Shown here: one piece after another, positions 25,201 through 37,200 of the stretch | Layout: each line of letters starts with the position of its first letter | Position numbering within the stretch: position 1 is the stretch's first letter | Assembly: GCA_949710005.1 (NCBI GenBank) | Contig: OX453275.1 | Location: 4,605,473-4,669,472, forward strand | Origin: Ricordea florida | Taxonomy: Eukaryota; Cnidaria; Anthozoa; Corallimorpharia; Ricordeidae | Direction: 5' to 3' | DNA: 64,000 nt | Program-made: the position numbers and the translations under genes | Notes under the pieces: model-generated | What the model saw: only the letters and a program-made list of their open reading frames with translations | What the model was told of the DNA's origin: nothing | Database searches by the model: none

Positions 25201-28200
25201 TAAATAACGTTTTAGTTCTTGAACTGCTTCTCTCCTTCTGTCATATTCCTCATCTCTTTCTCCTAAAACATCACTTAGATTTCTTCTTCTTTCAGAAGGT
25301 ATATCCCATTCACTCCGGCTCATATCATAATCTCTATCAACAGATGTGGATGTGATTGTAACATCATCATCATCATCATTATCTCTTGATAAATCTTCTA
25401 ATGGTATATTTTCTTCCATGATTTTTTACTAAATCAGTAAGAAATGTTTAAATACTTTAGATGCGCAAATTAAAAATATTTTTTTATCATTTAATAAATA
25501 AAAAATGATTTAAACATTTAAAAAATACAAAAAAATATAAATAAAATGATGAACGAAAATACACAATTAATAGATATTTATAATTATAATCCAAAAGAAA
25601 GCATGGTCTTTTCTAAAGTAATTTTTGGAGAAATTCCAGGCACAAAACCAAAGATTGAATTTAAACGAATTAAAATTTTCACAAAAAATGAAGATGGAAC
25701 TGAAGGAGAACTTGTTATTCCAACTAGTCGTTTATATTCATTTGGAGTTTCAGTAAATAAAAGCCAAGAAACAAATAAAACCGTTGGATATGTTTTTCCT
25801 TTATGTTTATGGAGTGGAATTAAGCCTACCCCTGAAGAAGAAAAATGGGTTGATACTTTTAATAAAATAGTAGATTGCTGTATTGATCATTTATTAGAAA
25901 ATAGAGATAAAATTGATAAATACGAGTTGGAAAGATCTGATCTTACTAAAAGCAAGGGAGGTTTAAATCCTCTTTATTGGAAAATGGTAAAAATCACAGA
26001 TGAAAAAAATAAAACTTATATGCAAAAAGTGCCCGATAGAGGCCCAACATTATATGCAAAATTAATTGAATCTAAAAGACAAGGAGGATTTTTAACTAAA
26101 TTTTATGATATGGATACAGATGAAGAAATAAAAGTAGAAAATTTAATGCATAATAGCTGCTTTGCAGAATGTAATGTTAAAATTGAATCAATATTTATTG
26201 GTAATTTTATTTCACTTCAAGTAAAAATTTATGATGCTGCTGTAAAACAAGATGTTAAAATGAAAAGATTATCTCGTCGTAGACATAACCCAGAAGTAAT
26301 TATTTCTAACGCAACATCCGCATCTGAACTTATGGAAAATTTAGATTTAGACTCTGATGCTGGAAGCCTTATATCATTAGAATAAATATATAATTATTAA
26401 TCTTTTATGTTATATAACTTATGTATTACAAGTTATATAATAATTTATAATAATTTACTAACTGCATAACCTAAACCTAACATTCCAGCTCCAACATATA
26501 TCATTTCTCCATTCTTTTGATCATCGCTTGGTTTGTAATAATCAGAAAATTTTGGTTCATGCATTTGAACATACAATTCAAAAGCTTCATTTGTTTTTGA
26601 AATATTTTTTGATGCTTGATATTCTTCATCTTTTTTCTTATTTTCCCAATCAATTAATTTCTGCCTTTTTTCTTGATATTCAGCGTAATCTTTTTGATAT
26701 TTTTCCATTGCTTTATCGTGTCGTATTTTTTCTGTATCAGCTTTATCTCCAGATAGAGATTTTACAAGATAGTTTCCTCCAACAAAGGCGGTTGCATTTA
26801 ATAAAGCCCCTAAACCCATCATTCCTAATGATGCTAATGCCATGTTTGATTATTTTAGGTTCATCCCTTTAGGTCGGTAAAATCTTTTGATCCTCTAAAT
26901 ATGTTTTTAGATACATACTACCAGACAATACAGCTACCCATTTTGCATAATTTGCAATACTTGAAGATGGGTCATTCAAAAATGATTCTTTCATCATCTT
27001 TTTAGCAACATAGCCAACTCCGGCTCCTAAACCGATAAGTACAGCAGAATCAGTAACAGTTTTCACAAGCTTGTTTTCGTTTGACATAATTTTTTTACTA
27101 CATCAGTAAGAAACCTTTAGATATCTTTATGTAGTAAAAAATAATTTATAATTACATCATTCCAATTTTTGGTCTATCTTTGGGTTGTGGAACTTGGGAT
27201 AAATCAGGTATTCTGTTTTTATAATATCTCATAAACATATCAAATGCTGTAAAACCTATTCCAACAATTGATAATACGGCTGTAAAAGATAGTTCTGGAA
27301 GCCAAGCCTGATTAGATTCACTTTCTTTATTTTCATTTACATTATCTTCTTCACTTTTCATTTGATCCACGTTCCTTTTGTTCTCCCTAGCCAATGCTTC
27401 TTTTGCTTTTTTATTATATTCCGCTAATTTTTTACCAGCAGCAACTTTTTTAGGATCCTTATCCTTCTTTTTTGATGAATTAACTTCTTTAGGCGGTTCT
27501 CTAGTAATTTGCTCAACTACTTCAGTTTGTTCAGACATTATTATTTGGATGTTATTAATAATCCTTTAGATCTGCTTAGTTTACAGTATCAACACCTTCA
27601 TAATTATGCTTAGTATCTTGCTCAGTTATGCTAGAATTACCTGATTTTTCACTTGTAAATTGTTGAATTTTATCTATTTTAACGTGCTTAACAACCTGGA
27701 ATAATCCGCTAGCAAGTGCTACCAACCTTCCTCCTTTTAATGCAATAAGTCCTACAAAATTTGTAAGTTCTCGATTAACTAAAGCATCATTCTTCAAATC
27801 ATTACAAAGACATTCTATATCATCAACAGGAACAAATAAAGAAATAACTTTTGAAACAAATTGAAGAGATGAATCTACCAATCCGCCGTTAATTTTCTTA
27901 CCCATTACTGTTTGATAACGATTAAAATATTTTTCTACATCTTTTTCTGATAATTTTTTTATATCGCCCAAGCTCATTTCAACCCCCAGATATTCCTTTG
28001 TTGTTCCAAGCACCGCGAGAATGGCAAGAGATTCTTGTTTTATTTCAAGTTCATCATTATCTTTTCCCGATCCTCCCTGCAGTTGGTCTGTCTTTTCTTC
28101 AATATAATCTTCAATTTCTGTCATCTTTTTTAAATTACTTCAGGAATCTCTAAATAACAATTAAATGGATGACGTAAAGATAAACATAGTCTAGAATATT

Positions 28201-31200
28201 TTTCAGTTTTCAGGAGTTCTACAAATTTTTTACATGTTTCATAATCCAAATCGCCTCCATAATCTTCGAAAAACATCTTCATACCTTTCTGCGAAGGATT
28301 ATGGAAAGTAACAACACAGGCAACATTTTCTCGAAATGGTTTTGCTATGGATGTTAATTGTTGAGTGAGAACCCACATTGATAAACCATGATGTCTTCCT
28401 GAAAATGCTAAATCTATAAACTTATTAGATCTTTTCTTCAGATCAGTAGATACAGCGCAATCATCTAAAATCATTAATGTGTTTGTTCCAGAGAATAAAG
28501 TTTGGCAGTCGGTTAACAATTCATTAATCTCATCAATGTTACTAGCATCTGGTGATAATACATAGAAATGTTTATCTCCTCGTGCAAAATCATGATATGT
28601 TTTATTTTTAGAATAAGTTGGACAAATTAGAACAATATATTCAAAAACTTTTCTAAATTGTCCTCGGAGTTGATCTATGATGTATTTTGTTTTACCGCAA
28701 TTTGTTGGCCCAGTTATAATACAATGAAAAGGAATTTTATCTCGTAGTTCTTCCATGATTTTGTATCATAACTAAAGGTTTTTAAGTCAGTACTTAATTG
28801 ATTGTAAAGATGAATTCATAATCTCCATCATTGCATCTGCTACAACAAACATATGACATGTTACAGTTCCAGATCCGCTTTGTTTCCTTTTAATTTCTAT
28901 TTTTACACCATCGTGTGTATTATTTAGAGATAATCCTCCACCATGAATACCATTATCTGGGTGAGTTCTCGTATCAACCCAAAGAGCAAACTTATCCGCG
29001 TAAAATTCTTTTTCTTTCAATGAAATTTGTAAACCATCATCCCTATGATATCATTTTTTCACGGATTCCCAAAGATCGGATGGAATCATTCCCCTAGAAT
29101 ATATTCTATTTGGCACACCATCAACATCAATTTCAACGGAAGATATACCAGGATTATAAAAATTTTCAGAATCTCTTGCTCCTGCGGCTTGTGGTAATAA
29201 AAATAAACATAATACCCCAGTCATTGATCTTCTTGGAAGATTAATATGTTGATTAATAACACCATCCCCACCAATTGAAAATGTAAAAGTTTTATGTAAA
29301 GTAATATTTTCATAAAAGAATCCTTTACCAACTTGGTATGTTGATTGCGCCTCTTTCGCCAAGTATTCGCTTGAAATTGAAGAATATTCTAACTCTAAGT
29401 TTTTGATTGAATATGATGGTGTTTTTGTTGTATCAGAATAAATAAGAATATTACTAATTGGAGCAAGTGTAATCTCAAATATTAGATGATTTTCCAATGC
29501 TTTCGGGTAGAAAACTCCATGATCGTTTAAAATTGAGTGATTTATTGGTATTCTATACTTTGAACCGTGAACATTAGCGAGAGCAACTTCTTTTACATCT
29601 TGTGTTTTTGCATCACCAGCTTTTGTTCTAAGTTTTCTAATATTTAGTGAAGAAATACCTTGTTTTAATTTATCTTCTCGCTCTTCTTCGGTTAAAAATA
29701 AATCGCGATATGTTTGAAATAGATCATATCTTTGAGTATCTTGCAGTGTTTCTCCTCCAAAAAGAACTTTTAATCTGGTTACAAGATTGCTAGCTAAATT
29801 ATTAACAACCGTATTATTTGCATGACCCTCAACATCTAAATCAAATAGAAGAGATACACTTCCAGGCACAATCACTAAATTCTCAGAAAGTTTTGGAATA
29901 TTTATGTATAATGTTTCACCGGGGCTGGCTGTGGATGGATTTAGAGTAATTCTATTTAATGTTGATTCCGCTTTCAAACCAAATGGTTCTTTCGGAACTC
30001 TATTTGGATTAATTTTTTCTGACGTCATTGTAATTTATAAGATACTTTGGTTAACCTTTAAACCTGTGTTGTTCTATTATTATTATTCTCTAATTCGTTA
30101 ATAATTTTTAATAGTTTTTCTTTCAAATTTGGTATTTTACTTAACATAAAAAAAACAACACAATTAAAATCTTCATTATATAAATTTTCTTCCTCAAAAA
30201 TTTTATGTATAAAACTTTTAATAACAATTTTTGTTTGTGCTTTTACTTCTTCTTTTTTTCTATCTTCAATCATTGTAATTTATAAAATACTTTTGTTAAT
30301 TTTTAAATGAGTAACGAAAAGATACTTTCAAAAATATATTATTCAACTGAGGGTTATTGGAAAGGATATTCTGCAATCCCTAAATTAGCTGAAAAGGCGA
30401 AAGTAAGTGAAAATGAGGTAAAACAATGGTTGCAGAAACAGGCAATATGGCAAATCTATCTTCCAGCTCCAAAATATATACCTAGACCGCACTGGGTTAT
30501 GAATAAACCCAATCAAATTCACCAATCAGATTTATTATTTTTACCTCATGATAGAGTTGGAAGAAAAACATATAAATACGTATTAGTTGTTATTGATGTT
30601 GCTTCTAGATATAAAGATGCTGAGCCATTAACCACAAAAGAAAGTAGGGAAATATCAAAATCTTTTGAGAAAATATATTCCAGGAAGTTAAAATATCCAA
30701 AAACATTAATGGTTGATCCTGGGAAAGAATTTATGGGCGAGGTTACAAAACTTATGAATTATCATAATGTAAAAATTCAAAGAAGCGAAGCTGGAAACCA
30801 TAGAGCTCAAGCTTTTGTGGAAAACGCAAATAAAATATTAGGCGAAAGAATATTTAGTCATCAATATGCACAGGAAATGACAAGTTATGACCGTTCTAGA
30901 GTGTGGGTGAAAAGATTACCGGATATTCTAAAAACTTTTAATAATACACCAACTAGAATAACCGGTAAAGAACCTGATGATGCTATAAAAATGAAGGAAA
31001 TTTACATTAAACCAAAAAATTACCAACGTATCGTTGGACTTGATGAGGATAAACTACCTCCAGAGGTTAAAGTTAGATATTTATTATCTCCCGGCGAACT
31101 TGAAGGTGGAGAAAAAAGGCGAGCTACAGATCCTATTTGGAGTATTTTGATATATTATATTTTAAGGAGTGTGGTTTCGATTAATCAACCAGTTTTATAT

Positions 31201-34200
31201 TATATTCGCCCGGAGGGTGGGTCCGGCTCCACCGATTTACAAGATAGACCGCGACGAGGATTTGTTCGTGAAGAATTACAGGTTATTCCTTATGATACAG
31301 AACTTCCTCCAGATTCTGTTTTAGTAAGATAATGACCAATAGCTAAAGTATTTATTCCATCTTCACAAATTATTCTCTTGTCATCATTAGCGGATAAAGC
31401 AACTTTATTAATGATTTCAGAAAAAACATCATGTCGGTGGCTTCTAATTACTTTCATATGTCTGTATTGTTCTTTACATTCGAATAAACATTTCTTATAA
31501 TCATCAAAGCTTATGCTGTTTTTTACTACTACCTTTTTTATTCCCTTACATTTCTTTTCTTCTTCACCTTCATCCATTTTGTAAGAATATAGCTTAGCTC
31601 GTAGACCTACAAATTCTGTTATCTGTTTGCCTCCTGCCTCATCTTTAAACATATTGATTACTTTTTTGTTTACACCTGTTTCAATACCTGATGGATGATT
31701 TTTAGGAAAGTTGCTTGTGTCAAACTTATCCCTAACATCTAGACTTATATCTTTATAAAAATCCTTTGTTTCTATATCATAAGTAAGGCTGTCTGTATCT
31801 GTAAACAACAATTTTGCTTTTTCTCCATATTTTGATTTTATATAATTATAATGAAAATTATACATTATTGTTTTACTTAAATCTAAAATACACATACCTA
31901 AATAAACGGGTTTATTGAAATCTAACTTTGTTCTCTTCATTTGAATAGCAACAAGATTTTCACAAAAAATAGTACGATGTTGATAGTTAGGTTTTGATAT
32001 TAATTTTTTCGCATCTTTTTCATTAGTAACTAATTTAATATCAACCCTATTTCTAATATTTTCCATAGTTTTACCAAACACACAATTATTCATTAACTTG
32101 AAAAAATCTTTCTCAAAATCGTTATTTCCTTTAGCTCTGAGTTTGGTATTCAATTCAATGTATGGTTTTAACCAGGCTGATTCTTTGAATTTAATACCTC
32201 TATGAATTTTTGTAATTTTTAATCCAAGACTTTCATAAAATTTTAGTGTTTCATGATGAACAACATATTTTTCCTTATTATTTAGATTTGGAATTAATTT
32301 CTTAACCTTATTAACTAAAATTCTCTCTGGAGCAAGTGGATAATCATTATGTAGTTTGTGAAGTTGGGGTGAATATTCTAAATCAACCTCAAGTATGCAA
32401 GGAATATTTTTCCAGTTTGCAATCTCCTTTTCTTTCATCCATTTAAAACCATGAGTGGGTAATGGTTTACTCATTGCTCCTCCATATAAATTATTTGCAT
32501 CTAGATATATAATATAATTTATTACTTTGCTAATATCAAAATTTTTCATGTATTGATTGTTAGCTTTTCCATATCTAGTAGAAATCATAGATACTCCACC
32601 TCGAATACCTTCCTCAATCATAAGCAACATATCTATGTCAGTTAGCAGCTCTAAATTCACTTTTGTTATCTTTAATGCAGCATCCCAAGCTAATCCAGGC
32701 GCTGTATAATACCAAGCAGGATCCAACCCATAATTCTTTTGGCAAACATCTCTAAAGTTTTCAAACACATCCGCTAAAAGTATAACATCTGAATTAAGAT
32801 AAAGATCATGATAATCCCTCATAGTTTTCATATTGAAAGTTTTCCAAACATTTTGTGCATGTTTATAATCATTATCTGATATATTTTCATCATTTAGTAT
32901 TGAATAGAATGCATCCTTTGAAGGAAGTTGAGTTGTATTTAGTTTATCTAATCCATCCAACCAATCATATGGAAATACACCTTTTCTCAACAATAACTTT
33001 AATTCTTCACCTTTATAGAAATTATTTAAGTTTTTGAAAGATTCTTTTGGTAGATTAGCCACTAATTTTTCTATACTTGTTGACATAAATTTAAATGAAT
33101 CAATGAATCTAATATCACGCTTCACCTCAACCCGCTTACCTTCTTTATTTGTAAATTCATCAACCACAATCTGTTTTGTAAAAGAAATATACTTTTCTTC
33201 ATTATTTGGTATACAGTTTATTTTACCTTCTGTTACACCAAGATTTTTGATAAAAATATGCGCATCATATCCAGATAGATTATGAAATATTACAGGGAAA
33301 AACTTTGGTATCTTATAATTTAAGTTACATTCATTATGAGCCGCTCCTCTATACTTTCCTGTTAGATGACAGTGATCTAATACCTTATCTTCTCCTAATT
33401 CTCTCTCACATATATGACAGTGCGTTGTATTATCATATTCTTTTTTATCTATTTCTGATATATTCTCCGCTTTTTTATGAAATTTTGTATTATTATAAAT
33501 TTTCTTAATATCTTTCTCCAAATTATCTACAAATATCTTTGGTATATCATCATCTGGAGATTCTGCTGTGTATTTTACAAGCTTTGGAGGGAATATCTTA
33601 TCATCAAAAGACTTTATTAAATAGCAGAATCCTACAGGTTTATGTTTCTGGTATTGATTAGTAAAACTTTTTCTTTTATCTGGTTCGCATGTATGTATTT
33701 TCTCGTTAATACATTCAAAATCTGAATATACTACAAATGGTACGCGCATTTTTCTATTATAATTCTTGAATTTAATATATAAAGGATTTCCATCATCATC
33801 TTTTGGCATATTAATCTTTACTTCTTCATTTGTAGCGCAATATTCTAGATGTTTTTCTAGAGAAATTTTTGTAGGAAATGAATTATAGCATCTTCTACAA
33901 AATTCTCGTTTGTGTTGATTATTATTTATTTGCGATGAAACAAGTCTACTAAAATTCTTTATCCAACAGTAATGACTATTTCCTTCTTCATTCATCAATA
34001 GAAGTAATTCAATCAAATAGCCGCTTTGTTTCTTACTTATTCTAAGTGGATATATTTCACCTTTATCTTTATTATATCCATGCACATTAATCGAATAGTA
34101 AGAATTTTGTTTTTCAAACTTATCAATATCTTTCAATTTAGCGGGAAACTCTATTCCTTTCCATTTAAGCTTTTCAGAGTTCTCTCTCATTTGCTTATTT

Positions 34201-37200
34201 AATCTTTGTGGATCTTTATCTTTTGGAAATGCCGCAGAAGTTACTGCCCACTTTAAACATTCATGATCATTTTCGTTTTTAACATTTATAATTGCCTTCT
34301 TTAATTCTAATATTTTTGGTAATTGAATATATGAACTTCCTGAAATAGGCTCATAAGGATCGATGCTGATATCAAAATATTCAACTTTGTCAAATTTCCA
34401 ACCAGAACCTTCATTTTGATACTGTTCAACCAATTCAAGTAAGTAATTTACCATAGTATCAAATAATTCAGATAAATCAGTTGACTCTGTAACTATTTCT
34501 GGTTTTTTACTATGAAAGTTTCCAAATGATATATCACGCATAAATAATGCTTCACGATTAAATTTTTCAAACTTGCATGTAAATATAAATTTTACCTTTA
34601 TCGGTTTCTTTTGCTTATTAATTAGATCTATAACTTTTAGTTTGATATCATTTAAAAATTCTTTAGGGCCGTATCCTAATTTTCCATCTATCCTATAAGT
34701 TTTCAGATATCCTCTCAATGCTGTTTCTTTTTCTTCTATATTAAATTTTCTTTCTGCTAATTCATCACTTACACTATCAGATATAGTTGGCTTTTTTCTA
34801 GTTTTAAGTTTTGTTTGTTTTTTATTTGTAAGTTTTATTATATTTTCATTGGTTAAACTTGCAAGCTTTTTAGAAAACTCATCTTTATCTAACACCTTAA
34901 ATGAATAATTTCCCCAATTAAAAGTTTTGTTTAATTTTTGTGGTTTAAGAGGTTCTAGAATTGGAACATTAATTTCAGGTGTTGGCTCATCAAGAATTAA
35001 TCTTTTTGTTTTATTATCTAGAGCTGCAGAAATTTCTGGATTTTTACGCAACTCTTTTAGAATTTTATTATTAGATAATTTCTTACCTTTTTCTTTCATA
35101 ATTTTATTCAGCTGTTTTACTATCAATCTTTTTAAACTTTCACCATTTTCATCAATAGCTTTTTTTAGCTTTTCTATAAGATTTAATCTTTTTTTCTGAT
35201 CCATTTTAATTAATATTTTTTATTTATTTAAACCTTTTTTCAAAAATTTTTTCTACAAACCTTAAACAAATATAATTAATTTTTTTATTTATTAAATTGC
35301 GCCAGAATTATAAAATTGATTTTTTATTTATTAAATTGCGCCAGACTCGGCCCTTTACACCTACTAAGTGTGATCTGGTAGAAAAACCGTTAGGACGCCG
35401 AAATAAATTTCACTTGTAGGAAAAGTTGTCTTGTTGGAATATTTCCTCATACTGGAAACATAAAGCACATGAGGAAACATGGTGTCAGGAGTGGAAGTCT
35501 AATCTACGATCTGAAAACCGAAGAAATTCATCGATAATCGACAATCGCAGCGAATATTTTTGTGTTCACAGGCCACAAGTTCACCATGGAAGTTCTCGCG
35601 AAAGGACCAATCTTGGATTGGACAAACGACGGAAAACTTCACGAACGTTTCCTAGAATGGAAAAAGAAGGTGTCGATTTTATGCAGAGGTCTTGTGATGA
35701 CCAAGGCAGACCCAGAGTTTGTATGTCTATGCATTTATCAGTGGTCGGGTGAACGCGGACAAAATATTTTGGACAAGGCAACAATTTCATCCGATGATCG
35801 CAAGAAATGGGAAATACATCTCGGAAAGGTGGAGGAGCAATGCAAACCCAGAGGGAGCAAACTAGTCGCGGCTACACAGTACAAAGTGCTCACTCAAGGA
35901 GATATGGAATTACCAGAGTACATCGAAAAGTGCAGACTAGTAACTGATGCATGCGGATGGCCAGAAAACGCGAAGGACATGGCTCTCAGGAACGCTATTC
36001 TCCTCGGTCTAAAGAATCCAAACGTTTATCAAAAGTGTTTGGAAGAAGACCAGGACTCGCTTACCGCCGAACGTGTGATTGAAATTGCAACTCTTTTGTA
36101 CAACAGCGATCGTCAAAGATCAATTATGCAGACTCTCAGTACAGCAACTGCAGCAGCAACTGCAATACAGCAAGGATCAACACAGATTCACAAAGTGCAA
36201 ACAAAGCATCAAAAAGGCGGGAAATCAACGGAGTGGTCAAATCGAGACAAAACGTCTAAAGATAAAGAGCATGGTGAGACAAAAAGACAAACTTGTTTTT
36301 GTTGTGGAACAAAACCTGCTCACGCTAGATCGCAGTGTCCGGCCAAGGATGTTATTTGTTACAAGTGTGGAAAGAAAGGACATTACAAAAAGTGCTGCAA
36401 GAGCAAAACAGGTAAACAAGGTACCATTGGTGAACCTAGGCAGGTTCAAGTACATGGTTTACAAGCACCGCTGACAGGAGCCAGTGTCAATCAGACTTCA
36501 GTTCGTGATCCTACACAGAACTACCACATGATGTTTGGTCCACAGGTACTACAGGACGACCAGCACACAATGTTTCACCATATTCAGACTTTTCTTGTGA
36601 AGAGTATTAATGACACCTCAAGCAAGCATTTTCCGTTTTACTAATGATTTGTTGTAAATTTTTGACTTTGCTATTCATTGCCTTATTGTTAAGTGATCTA
36701 TTTATCATGCTGACGCGAAATGCTAAAACCTCAATGAATTATACTGGAAAGGACGCCAACACTGGAAAAGACGCTGATCCTTCGAACACTGAGTTCGTTT
36801 CTCTTGCGACTCTGAGAGAGATGCTCCAGATACAGGAGCGAATGTTTAAGAACATGTTTGAGTCGGTTTTGTCTTCCGTAAATAATAGAATTGACAATGT
36901 CGTTAAATCTGTCGCTGAATTGAAAGCGAGCTTGGAATATTCACAGCAAGATATCGACGACTTAAAGGAAGCTGCAGACACCATAGACGACATGGACGAA
37001 GAACTTGAGGACATCCAACGTGGCCTACATAAACACGAAGAAAAATTGGAGTATCTCGAGAACCAAAGCCGAAGAAATAATGTCCGTATTGATGGAATTC
37101 GCGAAGAAGACAACGAGACCTGGCTGAATACTGAAACAAAAGCGAAGGAAGTTCTTCAGGAAAAGCTGAACTTGAGCTTTGAACCGGTGATAGAGCGAGC

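Larger units (their letters stand above)
19189..35365. mobile_element. Polinton/Maverick element, 16.2 kb, nearly intact
   Basis: Perfect 169-bp terminal inverted repeats begin AGTAGGTGTAAAGGG. They are flanked by the 5-bp direct repeat AAGTG (19184-19188, 35366-35370); Polintons usually make 6 bp. The interior is far more AT-rich than the host and has about 17 densely packed intronless genes on both strands. It carries the Polinton core: protein-primed polymerase B, integrase, packaging ATPase, major capsid protein and a putative minor capsid protein. The perfect repeats and nearly intact genes indicate a recent insertion. Two lesions were seen: a TGA in the capsid gene and a frame break in the second gene. 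Confidence 0.96.

Noticed and set aside
28787..29020. A separate 77-residue gene downstream of the capsid gene
   Set aside because: It is in the same frame as the capsid gene and carries the capsid C-terminal motifs. Its apparent start is TTG, so it is the rest of the capsid protein.
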